NCBI RefSeq assembly: GCF_963259705.1 | Contig: NC_081844.1 | Coordinates: 20,817,715-20,881,714 of the forward strand | Direction of reading: 5' to 3' | Source of the DNA: Myotis daubentonii | Lineage: Eukaryota > Chordata > Mammalia > Chiroptera > Vespertilionidae | DNA length: 64,000 nt | Part shown: positions 33,598 through 45,506 of the stretch, in pieces | How positions within the stretch are numbered: position 1 is the first letter of the stretch | Layout: every line of letters starts with the position of its first letter | The notes under the pieces: generated by a model | The model's database searches: none | Told to the model about the DNA's origin: nothing | The model's input: the letters and a program-made list of their open reading frames with translations, nothing else | Made by a program: the position numbers and the translations under genes

Positions 33598-36500
33598 GTA
33601 AAGGTGGAATAAATATATTCTGGTCTTGGGATCAGGTCCCACATTGGGATCCGAGAAAAAACCCTCCCAATCGGTCCAGCACTTGCCAGCTTTGTTCTAT
33701 CCAAGTGCAGGGCGTTTCTCATGTGCACTGCTGCTTTGAGAGTCCCCACCAGCCCCGCAGCCCAGCGTATGTGGCCGTGCTTCATCCAGGGCAAAGCAAT
33801 GGGATAGGCCTGACCCCTTTGTAAAACCACTTTTTAAAAGACTTCCATCTCCGTGGGCCAATCACCCAAAAATGGAAGGCTTCTCAAACTTAACCAAACT
33901 TAGATCAGTCTCCTAAATTGTGAAACCCACATCCTGCTAATGGAGGGACTGAGGAAATGTGTTTGTCTGTTTCCACAAGGAGCACCTTGAAAATCAAATG
34001 TATTGATAAAGAGAAAGAAAATAGCCCCCTTGGGACATGGCTGCCTCACCTACGAATTGGCCTCTGTTCTGAAATTTTGGTTACATTTGAAACCTGGCAC
34101 ATGAGTCCAAACCTCATGAACCTGGGGGCCGTGATCAAGGCCCGAGGGGCTGTTGAGCTCTTAGGTTGCTGTGGTCTCTCAGGGTTCTGGCATCCAGCAG
34201 GTGCTACTTTTTCCTTAGATTGTCACGCCCCCCTGTTCCCACCAGTCTGCCTTTGTAGCCCTGAGCCCTGGTGTGTGCTGTTTCCAATTTAGTCTGGCTG
34301 AGGAGAGTCTCTGTGCTCTTGAGGGTGCCAGTGGGACGTGGTTGGTCTTGATGGGTTTGTTGTGCTTTGCTCCCACAGCCTTTAGCAGATCACCTTGCAC
34401 TTCATCTCTCTCCAGGGCTCCCCTTCCAAGCCCTCCTTCTGCTCCCAGCTTTGTTTGCTTCCTGGATTCCTTTCCTCCTTGTAATTGGACAGCCTTTCTC
34501 GCTCTCAAGACTCGGTTCTTTATGTTCATTCCTTGACATGTTTCTTTTCTCAGTAGCCAAGTACTCAGTCCCAAGAATTTATGAGGAAGCTGAGCTTCCT
34601 TCCCCACATTGCTTAGAATATGCTGGTGGTGTTCTCATCTGTCTCCTCTCTCTGGCCATCATTGCCTCCCTCAGCCATTCAGACTCCTCTCTCTTGTGGA
34701 ATTGTAAATAGGCGACATATCCGCTCTTGGGCCCATCGTCAGCTTGAATGTAGACGATGAATGTTCGTTCTTCATGAAGTGCGTGGGACAGAATTTCCTG
34801 CTTGGGGTCTGGCTCCCTCTGTGTGTATTTCAGCTTCACAACCCTGCTCTTACTTTCCCCTCCTTGTAACCAGTCCCCTCCCGTGGCTTTCGGCTTGTCT
34901 GATTCTGTGCTAGTTCAGGGAACACCTTGCTCTTAAACTGTTTGGCAGGGTTTGATAAAATTGGTTTCCTTGGATAAAAGTTGGCAGTGAAGTGGCAGTT
35001 TGCAAGTGGCCAGTGATTCCTCCATCCCCATTGCCCACAGATTTTTTTTTTTTAACCTTTCTTTATTTTTGTTCCAAGTGGAGCAGCGTTTAGATGAGAG
35101 TCAGTTCATCTTGGAATGTTGATGTCAGTTATGTTACATAGAAACTTGCAACTGATACCTGAAAGAAAAACTATTTATCTTGTACAAATATAGTTTTTAA
35201 AGCATTTTTTTGGTTTGTTTCCATTTCTTAATAAACACTTTGAAGAGGGCATTTTATTAATCCTGAACATTTCAAGACTGCTCCAAAGGAGAGGGAGCTC
35301 TTAGTTCTCTTCAGAGGGGTGAAAGTGAGGGATTTAGTCCTAAGATTAGTATAACCACAGAGCTGCATCTAGAACTTTCTTAAAGCCTAGGCACTACTAC
35401 TAAAATTACTAAGTTTAGTGTTAAGCTCACACTGTGTTACTTTGTCCAAGAGACACAGGATTCTTAAAGTCATGGTTATGTCTTTTCTCTCATTGGATGA
35501 TGAGTATGTTGACCTCTTGCCCTTGATGTCAATATCCAACCAATCTGTCTAGTAGAGAGTAGGTTATAAGTCAACCCTAATTTAAACCTTGCTGAGAACT
35601 CATCCTGAAAGACTGGGTTGTCTGTCACATCCAGCCCCTGTGACACACAGGAGCCAGTGTTACTGACATTCCACAGCTGATTATTAAATAGGAATTTTGT
35701 TAGCTGGTTGTTCAACTTTGATAACTTGAAATCGGCCACAATGTCTTTACACCACAGGAATTGGCAGAATCTGCCCATCAGGACTTTTTTCCAGAAAGCT
35801 GGTTCACCAGTACACCACTGCCCAGTCCCATTTAAAGGGAAGGAATGTCACAGAAACCCCTTTGATGTCCTTTCACAGGTGTCATTTCTATTTCCTATGA
35901 AGTACAAAACTTGAGACTGGTCACTGAACTTATGTTTGAAGGTATTTTAACCTTTGCCAAGGGACGTATCATTCATACCATGCTGGTCTGCTGCACTTGT
36001 ATTTCCCAAGTTGGCAGATGGCTCATTTCTCGTGGATGGAAAAGATTATGGTATCTCTGTACCAGGGGAAATCTAGTTTTCTGCTCTGAATCTGTGAAAT
36101 GGAACCCAAACCCCCGGTGGTTACCCTAACCACATGAGTCTTGCTAAGGTTTTCTGAGGCTTTTCCTTTGAAGGGGAGGGAGCAATGGCTGCCTCAGGGA
36201 GATAATTGCCCCTGAGAGAGAGTGGAGACCTGACTTTCAGTTTAGGGTACTCATGGTTGGAGCTTCCAGAATCAGTCTTTTCTCTGACATTGTCCACTGG
36301 TATTTGGCAGTCTTTCAAATGATGATGGAAAACATTTTTAAAAAGCAAATCAAAACAAATCCAATCAACTTGTAAATTGGTGCCAATTGAAAATGAAAGA
36401 AACGTTATTCTTAAGTCCTGGCTTCGTCTGTGTTGTGATCCCTCCTGATCCTTCTGGAGTAGGCACCTTGCCCATGGTACAGTTCGAGAGGCTTATTTCC

Positions 36501-38294
36501 CCCTGGCCTCCTTAGATCAGGACTCCATCCTATTTTCTGTGTCTGAGAGCCCCACTGGGTGCTCCTTGGGTACCCATCTTGTCATTAGCACCACAATGTC
36601 CCTACGGAACTGCGCTCTGCCATGCCACCAGTCGCGCGGTGCTTGCAGACCTCTGTACTTACTTGCCTAAGAACCTGCTGTGGTTTCCCCACCTTGGGAA
36701 GGTTTTCCCGCCCTGGCTGGAGGTTCCAGATGATCTCTCCCAGGTAAGAACAATTGCTTCATATTCATCAGAGGCCATGGGTGTTGGTTCGTTTTTTTTT
36801 CCAAAACCCAAGGCTTCCTGTTAGCCCCGTGCCTCTGAGACCCATCCTCCCCAGGTGGACCGGCTCATGTGGTAGGAAGCCTTGTCAGGAATCTTCCTTT
36901 GGCACCTTTGATGTCATTTCCCAGTAACCACTGTTTGTATTTTGACCAAAGCTCCAGCTCTTTTATTTGGTTTTGGTCAATTGGAAGAATGGATTCATGT
37001 GCCAGCCCCACAGATGCTGGCACATTCACCAGAGTCAGGGAGGATGTTGTGCTTTTAAATATCACAGTGAAACTTGCATGTTTTCACTGAGGATGTGTCT
37101 TTATTAACCAAAACACTCAGTATTTTTAAGCCAAATGCATTGTTCCCTTGCATACTGCAAACTCCACCTCCCCTCTTTATAGGCTGTTCCCACTATAAAA
37201 ATGTACTCTTCAAAAGCAAATCTTTTTTTTCCTTTTGATTTAAATATGCGTGTTTGTTTCTAGAAATAAGCACTTAAAAAAAATGCAAAGTGGTGTATAT
37301 GCTCTAGTAGTTCTAACTGCATTAGCGCTCACTTCCTCCCAGGATGCAAATAGCCAGCATGTATGTTTCTTGGTGTGGAAACAGCATGTTTTAAGTGCTC
37401 ACAAGCTCTGAAATAAAGATGACTGAGGGAGGTCACACCTTTGAAGAGTCCTGCGTTGCAGTTGGTGGCTTGTTATATTTTTTAAGATTTCAAAAAATGT
37501 GACTTTTTTCTGTCTCAGTGATTTTTAAAAAAATTCTAATTGTGGTAAAATACACATAACAAAAATTACCATCTTAACCATTTTCAAGTGGGCAGTTCAG
37601 TGCCATTAAGTACATTCACACTGTTGTGTAGCCATCACTACCATCCATCTCCAGAACTTTTTCATTTTCCCTAACTGAATCTCTTTCCCATTAAACACTA
37701 ACTTCCCATTCCCCCACCCTTAGCCCCTGGCACCCACCATTCTACTTTCTGTCTCCATGAATCTGACTACTATAAGGTCCGCCTATAAGTGGAATCATAT
37801 ATGTCCTTTTGTGACTGGCTTATTTCACTCAGCATAATATACTCAAGGTTCATCCATGTTGTGGCATGTGTCAGAACTTCCTTCCTTTTTAAAGCTGAAT
37901 AATGTCCTATTGCATGTATATATACCACATTTTGCTTATTCACTCATCCATCCATGGATGTTTGGGCTGCTTCCACTCAGTGATTTTTAAATAAACTTAT
38001 TTTAGAAGAGTGTTAGGCTTACAGAACAATTGCCAAGGTGGTACAGAGAGTTCCCAAACACCCCGCACCCACGTTCCCCTATTAAAATCTTTATATGGCA
38101 CATTTGTCACAACTAATGAACCACTGTTGACACTATTATTAACTGAAGTCCATCTTCAATGATTTTTTTAAAAAGTTATTCTCTTTAGGGTCATAGCACT
38201 TAAAGGAAAAATGATGAGTTAGGTATGGAATTCTATACTTTGATTTAAATCTGAAATAATAAAGTCCCTGTCCTGTCTCTTCACAAAATTTTAG
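33598..38294 (+). other. Intron between coiled coil and DPF exons
   Basis: 33598-37525 is almost entirely without nameable repeats; it includes a T run at 35041-35054. L1M pieces fill 37530-38165. No exon recognised. Confidence 0.65.
37530..38165 (-). mobile_element. Two L1M LINE 3'-end fragments
   Basis: 37530-37976 reads as antisense L1M (gtaaaatacacataacaaaa through catccatggatgtttgggct). 37977-38165 is a second, different L1 3' UTR (gttaggcttacagaacaatt, aatgaaccactgttgacact). Confidence 0.7.
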
Positions 38295-38418
38295 GATGAT
38301 CCTTTCAAAAATAAAGCCTTGTTATTTAGCAACAATGCCCAAGAATTGCATCCGGATCCTTTCCAGGCAGAAGACCCCTTCAAATCTGACCCGTTTAAAG
38401 GAGCCGATCCCTTCAAAG
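38295..38418 (+). CDS. EPS15L1: EPS15L1 exon, DPF-rich tail part 1
   Basis: 124 nt: 41 codons plus one base. Five DPF tripeptides occur ([25 protein letters not shown]). DPF motifs in this family bind the AP-2 alpha-appendage and so link cargo adaptors to clathrin coats. Acceptor is aaaattttag, donor gtattt. Its split Gly codon is completed by the next exon. Confidence 0.96.
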
Positions 38419-39323
38419 GTATTTCATTTGGCTCCCACTCTCTCACTGAAAGGCTGTTTAGTTTGTGCCATTGAGGGTTGTTCAGTGACCATAATAGGTG
38501 GGAGATATCACCCCCTGAAATGGAGGAGGAAAGGAATTCTCTGAGCCTCACGGGCCTTTTGAGTTTTCACCTTACCCATTTAACTGAGGAGCTGAGGCCT
38601 TGGGGTGTGGTGGGAAGAGCTCGTGGCTTTCTCGGCCACTAGACACTTCGCACTTCAGTTTCCATCCACCAGTGGGTGGCACATACTTCCTCACTGCACT
38701 GGAAGGATTGGTAAGATAATCAGATACAGTAACGATTATGAAACTACCTAGCGAATGACAGATCCCCACATAAATCAAAGGACTCAACTGGTGGGTTTAC
38801 CAGAGCTACACGTGAGTCAAAAATAACTAAGAATTTCTAGAAACAAGATTTCCTATGTTTCTCCATTTTTTTTTTCATAACAAAACAGTATTTCCAGGAA
38901 ATACTGTACATTTCTGAGAAAGATACTGAGGCAGGGAGTGGCAGTGGGAGCCTTTCCAGTTGCAGATTTGGAGTGAAGCACCTTGGGCAGCTCCTGAGGC
39001 TCAGATGTACTGAGCTCAGCATGGCTCCAGGGTGGGCTACGTGGTTGAGGACTGGGGCAGCCCGGGCCCCCTGTTCTAATAGCCAAGGGAGGTGAGGGGG
39101 AGATGAGATGCAGGAGTGTCATGTGGCGAAGGAGAAGAGTGAATCCTGGCTTGTACATTTCCTCGGACTCTGGCCTGGGTTGAGCAGCCAGAATACCTTC
39201 ATTTCATCTTATGTCCCAGCCACGAAAAACTGCCTCAGCCAGTGGCCTTCCCTGCTCTCCACTTTGATAATGCCAGGGTCATTTCTACTGTGAAGCTAAA
39301 CGTTTCTCTCTCCTCTAATCTAG
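38419..39323 (+). other. Intron, no repeat seen
   Basis: 905 bp between DPF exons without recognisable repeats. A T run at 38867-38876. Confidence 0.7.
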
Positions 39324-39374
39324 GTGACCCGTTCCAGAATGACCCCTTTGCAGAACAGCAGATAGCTTCCACAG
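39324..39374 (+). CDS. EPS15L1: EPS15L1 exon, DPF-rich tail part 2
   Basis: A 51-nt microexon-sized unit: it completes Gly, then DPFQNDPFAEQQIAST, then the first base of an Asp codon. It carries two DPF motifs. Acceptor is taatctag, donor gtaaaa. Its length is a multiple of three with phase 1 on both sides, so skipping it would keep frame. Confidence 0.94.
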
Positions 39375-40159
39375 GTAAAAGCCTTTGTTAAGAGACACGT
39401 TTCATGTACTCGTCCTCGGAATAGTCTGGTTCCTAGTGCAAGCTGAAGGCAATGTAAAAACACCGTCCAGTCTCCTCCACCAGGTCCCCCACCACAGGGC
39501 CGCAGGGAGGTTCCTTTCTGAAGGAAATGGGCAGTAACGTCCCTCCCTTTCACAGTCCGGTGCCCTTGTTGCCAGTCTCCCAACAGAACTAGAAAAGGAG
39601 CTCCCGGCAGCCCGGTGATTGTTGCCCACAGCAGCTCAGTCACTTGTGCCTGCTCATGTCCCTGTGGCAGCTTCAGGGGGTCCTGTGCAGTACATGCACA
39701 TGGCAGGACTTCTGTCCACCCATTCCAAGAGCGGCGGCAGTGTACATTGGGAAGGGCAACCGTTTGCATTGCACGAAAGCCTGGTGTCTTGTTCCTTCCT
39801 GGTGATGGTGGCTGTCCCCCTTCTCTAGTCACCATGCCGCACCCCACATTTGAGGTGAATGAACACACTGTGGTTGTGGTATTGGGATCACTTTGCCTAT
39901 ATTTTTTCTTTTATTTTTTTACTGAGGTAAAATTCACACAACACTTAATCATTTTAAAGGGAACAAGTCACTGGCATTTAGTACATTTCCAATGTTCTGC
40001 CACTACCATCTCTGTTTAGTTGCAGAATATTCCCATTACCCCAAAAGGAGATCCCATCCCCATTAGTAGTCATCTCCCCATTTTCTCTCCCCCAGGCCTT
40101 GGCAACCACTAATCTGCTTTTCCGTTTCTATGGATTTGCCCACATTGTTTATTATTTTT

Positions 40160-40379
40160 TTTTTTTTAAATATATTTTATTGATTTTTTACAGAGAGGAA
40201 GGGAGAGAGATAGAGAGTTAGAAACATCGATGAGAGAGAAACATCGATCAGCTGCCTCCTGCACATCTCCTACTGGGGATGTGCCCGCAACCCAGGTACA
40301 TGCCCTTGACCGGAATCGAACCTGGGACCTTTCAGTCCGCAGGCCGACGCTCTATCCACTGAGCCAAACCGGTTTTGGC
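40160..40379 (-). mobile_element. Ves SINE, young subtype
   Basis: Perfect 13-bp target duplication gtttattattttt (40147-40159 and 40380-40392). Body nearly identical to the copy at 45232-45459. Confidence 0.95.
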
Positions 40380-40468
40380 GTTTATTATTTTTAAAATAGA
40401 CTTTTATTGAGAGGTATAATTTATACACAACAGAATTCACCAATTTTAAGTATGTAATAAGATGAGGT

Positions 40469-40653
40469 GTTTTTGTTTTTTTTAATTGATATTTAGAGAG
40501 AGGAAGGGAGAGAAGGAGAGGAACATTGATGTGAGAGAAACATCGGTCAGTTGCCTCCTGCACCCCGGGTATGTGCCCTGACTGGAAATCGAACTGCCAC
40601 CTTTTGGTGTTCAGGACAAGGCTCCAACCAACTGAGCCACACCGGCCAGGGTG
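40469..40653 (-). mobile_element. Older bat tRNA-SINE (Ves-related)
   Basis: Target duplication agatgaggt (40460-40468 and 40654-40662). Shorter body with ccaactgagccacaccggcc at the reversed head, like the old copy at 12541-12723. Confidence 0.85.
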
Positions 40654-40907
40654 AGATGAGGTTTGACAAATGAGTACAGTTGTGTGGGATAATGAGCATT
40701 TCCATCATCCTGAAAGGTTCCCTTGTGCCACCCACCCCCAAACCCCTAGGTCTCTGGCAACCACTGACCTGTTCTCTCTCACTATGGTTTTTACCTTTTC
40801 TAGAATTTCACCTAAATGGCATCAGTCAATTATGTGTTCTTTCATATTTAGCTTCTTTCACTAAACATGTTTATTCATGATGCATTCTTTTCCAAAACAC
40901 TTTGTAG

Positions 40908-41044
40908 ATCCTTTTGGAGGAGATCCTTTCAAAGAAAGTGACCCATTCCGTGGCTCTGCCCCCGATGATTTCTTTAAGAAACATACAAAGAATGACCCGT
41001 TTTCCTCAGATCCATTCATGAAAAACCCTTCCTTACCTTCAAAG
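40908..41044 (+). CDS. EPS15L1: EPS15L1 exon, DPF-rich tail part 3
   Basis: 137 nt. It completes the split Asp to give DPFGG, then 45 codons ending NPSLPSK. Five DPF motifs are present, counting the one formed across the junction, together with a DDFFKK segment. Acceptor is actttgtag, donor gtgagt. Confidence 0.96.
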
Positions 41045-41808
41045 GTGAGTGCTGTGGGAAGGGGGAGTACCTGTGTGTGCATTATGCCTGTGAAGGCAGC
41101 CTGTCCTTGTCTGCCCCTAGGATTGAGCCAGGACTCTGTCCTTTGAACTGTGCTCACTAAGCCTGATGATCGTGGGCAGTGTGAGGCCAGGTGGTTCTCT
41201 GGCAGCCGGTCATGGGCCAGGGCTCATTCCTGGATGGGGGAGTGGCTGTGCCTGTGGGTCCTTGTGAGGATTGTCCTGTGAAGCAGGGCGTCACATCCCA
41301 GTGGTCCAGGGAGCCCAAGTCAGGAGGCAGCTGTGTCCTGAACAGCTGTCATTCCTCTGTCCCTTTCTGTGTCCCTTTACTTCAGCTCAGGCCCGTCTTC
41401 TGGGTTCTCTGCTCTGTCTCTGCCCCAACTGCTGCTCTATCTCCCAACAAAGACAAAACAAAAAAACCACACCACACACTTCCATACACCACCCTGGCCT
41501 CCACATGACCACCCCTGCTGTCTTCCTAGAGCAAAGCACTGATAGTGCCATTGGAGTCAGACTGCCTCCGTGGGTCCCAGTCACGGCAGGAGGAAGCCCA
41601 GACCAGCCTGGCTGCACTTAGTGTGTGAGGCAAACATGACCCCTGCCCCCCAACATCTAGCAAACCATGTGTTTTGTACAACATTAGCCTCAAAAGTGTT
41701 TTGTGAATGAATAATTTTTGTGACTATGTGAGGGTTTGTAGCCTCACTTAGTATTCTAGGTTGCATCTCGGTCCCCACTTACACATTCCTTGGTTTTCTT
41801 CTTCCCAT

Positions 41809-41892
41809 GGACCTGTGTGTGCATCATCAAACCCAGAGTTCCTTGAGGGCGGACCTGTGTGTGCATCATCAAACCCAGAGTTCCTTGAGGGC
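41809..41892. repeat. Perfect 42-bp tandem duplication
   Basis: Two identical head-to-tail units, 41809-41850 and 41851-41892, each starting ggacctgtgtgtgcatcatc. No mismatch, so recent. Confidence 0.97.
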
Positions 41893-41984
41893 AGGGGTGC
41901 ATTGTAACATTTCTGTCTATCGGACCTGTCATGGAATATTCTTTTTTTTTTTTTTTTTTGGTTTTGATGATCTGTCCTTTTCAT

Positions 41985-42204
41985 TAAAAATCATGTTTTT
42001 ATTGATTTGAGAGAGAGAGGAAGGGAGAGGAATAGAGAGAGAGAAATATCGATGAGAAAGAAACATCATCCATTGGCTGCCTCCTGCACAGCATTTACTG
42101 GGGATCAATCCTGCAACCCAGGCATGTACCCTGACCAGGAATTGAACCAGTGACCTCTTGGGTTCATGGGTTGACACTCAACCACTGAACCACACTGGCT
42201 GGGC
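41985..42204 (-). mobile_element. Ves SINE
   Basis: Preceded by a 19-base T run (41942-41960) and a short spacer; target duplication ctgtcct (41972-41978, 42204-42210). Ends ctggctgggc and directly abuts the next Ves. Confidence 0.85.
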
Positions 42205-42236
42205 TGTCCTCTTTTTTTTTTTTAAATATATTTTTA

Positions 42237-43263
42237 CTAGGGGCCCGGTGCACGAAATTCGTGCACTGGGTGTGTGTGTGTGTGGGGGGGGGGGAGTGTC
42301 CCTCAGCTCAGCCTGCCCCCTCTCACATACTGGGAGCCCTCAGGCGTTGACCCCCATCACCCTCCAATCGCAGGATCGGCCCCTTGCCCAGGCCTGACGC
42401 CTCCGCCAGAGGCGTCAGGCTTGGACAGGGGACCCCCATCTCCCCCTGATCACTGGCTCTGGCCCCCGCCCAGGCCTGAGGCCTCTGGCTCAGGAATCAT
42501 GCCTGGGCAGGGGACCCCCATCTCCCTCTGATCGCTTGCTCCACCCCCCGCCCAAGCCTGACGCCTCTGACCCAGGCTTCAGGCCTGGGCAAGGGGACCC
42601 TCATATCCCCCCAATCCCCGGCTCCGCCCCCCACCCAGGCCTGATGCCTCGGCCAGAGGAGTTGACCCTCATCACCCTCCGATCACCAATCACCGGATCG
42701 GCCCCTTGACCAGGCCTGAGGCCTCTGGCAGAGGTGTCAGGCCTGGGCAGGGGACCCCCAGCTCCCTGTGGTTGCAGGCCCCGCCCCTGCCCAGGCCTAA
42801 CACCTCTGGCCTAGGCGTCCGGCCCGGGCAGCAGGGTCCCACAGCTGCAGCGGCCCCGCGATCGTGGGCTCCGCTTTAGGCCCAGGCAAGGGGCCCCTAG
42901 CTCCCAGGACTGCCAGCTTCGACCGTGCCCAGCTCCCATCGCTGGCTCCACCCCTACTTCCTGCTATCACTGGCCAGGGCGGCAAAGGCACCTGATTCTC
43001 CTATCATGGCTGGGGCCGCCTTTGCCCTGCCCCCCAGCTCTTAGCTCCCCCCTGGGTTTCCGATCACTGTCAGTGGCAGGGGGCTTCTTCCTGCTTTCCC
43101 TTTCGCCTCCCTGCATTGTGCCTACATATGCAAATTAACCGCCATCTTGTTGGCAGTTAACTGCCAATCTTAGTTGGCAGTTAATTTGCATATAGCCCTG
43201 ATTAGCCAATGAAAAGGGTATCGTCGTACGCCAATTACCATTTTTCTCTTTTATTAGATAGGA
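42237..43263 (-). mobile_element. Helitron, 1027 bp, GC-rich with minisatellite
   Basis: 3' terminus at the left: ctag with hairpin gtgcacgaaattcgtgcac. The 5' terminus at the right reads ttattagatagga. It sits between A (42236) and T (43264). The interior is GC-rich, with a (TG)n/G tract at 42270-42295 and about six tandem units of roughly 82 bp between 42385 and 42840. No coding frame. Confidence 0.92.
42385..42840. repeat. 82-bp minisatellite inside Helitron
   Basis: The phrase (a)ggcctgakgcctc recurs at about 42391, 42473, 42555, 42638, 42713 and 42794, giving a period of 75-83 bp. Units vary by substitutions and small gaps. Confidence 0.8.
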
Positions 43264-44234
43264 TTGATTTCAGAGAGGAAGGAAGAGGGAGAGAGAGATA
43301 GAAACATCAGTGATGAGAATCATTGATCGGCTGCCTCCTGCACACCGCCTACGGGGGATTGAGCCTGCAACTCAGGCATGTGACCTTGACGGGAATCGAA
43401 CCTGCGACTCTTCAGTCTGCAGGCTGACATTCTGTCCGTTGAGCCAAACTGGCTAGGGCATGTCCTCTTATTCTTCATCAATTTGTTATCTTTTCCACAA
43501 GTGGCTTTGTTAATTTTCTCTTCTGTTTGTTTTCTGTTTCACTGATTTTTGCTCTTTATTATTTCCTTCCTCTTATTTATTTTGGGTTAGTACGTTGCTT
43601 TTCTATTTCTAAACATCTTAATATCTAACCTTAGGCCATTGATTTTAGACCTTCTTTTCTAATGTGTTTAAAGCTACACATTTCATCTAAACACTACTTT
43701 AGCTTGCTTTCCACACATTTTGGACGGCAGCTATGCTCGCCACTATACCACCAACACCACCCACACATTTGGGTATGTGTCTTCATTGTTATTCAGTTTG
43801 AGATATTTTCTAGTTTCCCTTGTGATTTCTCTGAACCTTGTGTTATTTAAAATGCATTGTTTTGTTTCCAGATACTTGTTTTTTTCCTTTAGGTATTGTA
43901 TAACATTGATTTCTAATTAATATCTATTGTTATTAGAGAACATATTTGTATGTTTTTATTGAGACTCTGAAATTTATCGCAACTTGTTTTATGGTCTGTG
44001 TTGGTGAACATATCACATACATTTAGGAAGAATGTCTGCAGTTATTAGGTGTCATGGTCTGTAAATACCAGTTAGGTCAGAGTTGGTTGTGTTCAGGTCA
44101 TCTATGTCTTCACTGTGTTTGTTTTCTGATTCTTCCAACTGCTGAGAGTAGGGTGTTAAAGCTCCAGTTATTGTGGAATTGTTTATATCCCCCTTAATTC
44201 TGTCAAGTTTTGCTTCATATATTTTGAAGCTTTA

Positions 44235-44705
44235 TCAAATAAGGCTGGAATATGCAAATTGACCGTCACACTGTCACAAAGGGTGGCGGAACCCATAGAC
44301 ACAAGATGGCGGCGCCCAGTCCCCTCAGCCCCGCCAGAGTCCCCCAGTCCTTTCAGCCCCAGAGGGGTGGCAGACCCTCAGGCAGGTCCAGCCACTCCTG
44401 GCTCCTGCCGCCAGAGTCCCACAGTCCTTTCAGCCCAGCCTGGGGGGAGGGGAGGACGGCAGGCGCACGGTGCGGGCGGACCCATCCTCAACCCCCCAGC
44501 TGCCCAGGGCCAATCAAGGCTCAGGTAACCAGGGCCGGCCGAGGCTTGTGCTGCCAGCAGTGGCAGTAGCAGAGGTCTGATGGGAGCGTTGCCTTCCCCT
44601 AATGGCCAGGTCGCCTCCCACCCCTGAGGGCTCCTGGACTGTGAGCAGGCCGGGCTGAGGGACGCCCCTCTCCAGTGCATGAATTTTCATGTACCGGGCC
44701 TCTAG
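44235..44705 (+). mobile_element. Helitron, first unit of head-to-tail dimer
   Basis: Begins tcaaataaggctggaatatg after A (44234), with the HeliBat-like subterminal atatgcaaattgaccgtcac. Ends with hairpin gtgcatgaattttcatgtac and terminal ctag (44702-44705). The next Helitron starts at the following base. The GC-rich interior repeats cagtcctttcagccc twice (44348, 44424). Confidence 0.85.
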
Positions 44706-44822
44706 TCCACAATAATAAAAGTGTAATATGCAAATCGACCGAACGGCTGAACAGCAGAACAACCATCCGGATGGGGCTGCGAGGGCCTATTCTTATACAA
44801 ATTTCATGCATCAGGCCTCTAG
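44706..44822 (+). mobile_element. Helitron, second unit of dimer, 117 bp
   Basis: Starts tccacaataataaaagtgta directly after the ctag of the first unit. The interior reads atatgcaaatcgaccgaacg. Ends with hairpin-like tacaaatttcatgcatcagg and ctctag, followed by T (44823). Only the two termini are retained. Confidence 0.88.
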
Positions 44823-45231
44823 TACATGTATAATTATTGTCTGATGCAGTGACCTTTTTTTTTTTTTTTAATCATTATAAAGGGTTTCTTATTTTCCTCA
44901 GGTTATATCTTTGTCTTGAAACTATTTTTTTAAAATTAAATCCTTATTGTTCAGATTATTACATTTGTTCCTCTTTTCCCCCCCCATAGCTCCCCTCCTC
45001 CCAGTTCCCGCCCCACCCTCCGCCCTCACTCCCCACCCACTGTCCTCATCCATAGGTGCACGAGTTTTGTCCAGTCTCTTCCCGCATCTCCCACACCCCT
45101 CCCCCCCCCCCAAGAATAGTCATTCCATTCCCTTTCTATGTCTCTGATTCTATTATAATCACCAGTTTATTCTGTTCATCAGATTATTTATTCACTTGTT
45201 GATGGATGCATATTTGTTGTTCATAATTTGT

Positions 45232-45459
45232 TTTTTGTTTTTTTTATATATATTTTATTGATTTTTTACAGAGAGGAAGGGAGAGAGATAGAGAGAGTTA
45301 GAAACATCGATGAGAGAGAAACATCGATCGGCTGCCTCCTGCACATCTCCCATTGGGGATGTGCCCGCAACCCAGGTACATGCCCTTGACCGGAATCGAA
45401 CCTGGGACCCTTCAGTCCGCAGGCCGACGCTCTATCCACCGAGCCAAACCGGTTTCGGC
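45232..45459 (-). mobile_element. Ves SINE, young subtype, inside HAL1-like element
   Basis: Perfect 17-bp target duplication tgttgttcataatttgt (45215-45231 and 45460-45476), so it inserted into the 3' UTR of the ORF1-only element after that element landed. The reversed B box is ggaatcgaacctggg. Confidence 0.96.
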
Positions 45460-45506
45460 TGTTGTTCATAATTTGTATCTTTACCTTTCTCTTCTTCTTC
45501 CTCTTC

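Larger units (their letters stand above)
39905..40880 (-). mobile_element. L1M LINE fragments split by SINEs
   Basis: Antisense L1M in blocks 39905-40159, 40380-40468 and 40654-40880 (actgaggtaaaattcacaca; gagaggtataatttatacac; tctggcaaccactgacctgt). At least two L1 insertions are represented because the 3' end occurs twice. Confidence 0.7.
39375..40907 (+). other. Intron between DPF exons
   Basis: 39375-39902 has nothing nameable. The rest is L1M with two SINE insertions. Confidence 0.75.
42214..43459 (-). mobile_element. Ves SINE split by a Helitron
   Basis: Ves tail at 42214-42236 and body at 43264-43459 are one SINE. Removing the Helitron restores the usual ttttta|ttgatttcag. The outer target duplication tgtcctctt (42205-42213 and 43461-43469) confirms a single insertion. 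Confidence 0.93.

Noticed and set aside
35041..35260. T-rich stretch with AATAAA that looks like a 3' UTR
   Set aside because: No coding sequence, poly(A) tail or target duplication nearby, so neither a terminal exon nor a retrocopy can be supported.
39320..39868. 182-residue antisense ORF over a DPF exon
   Set aside because: It is the shadow of the exon at 39324-39374 and flanking intron; no recognisable domain.
44935..45145. G/C-run region considered as separate GC-rich regulatory element
   Set aside because: Best explained as the G-rich 3' UTR of the HAL1-like element.
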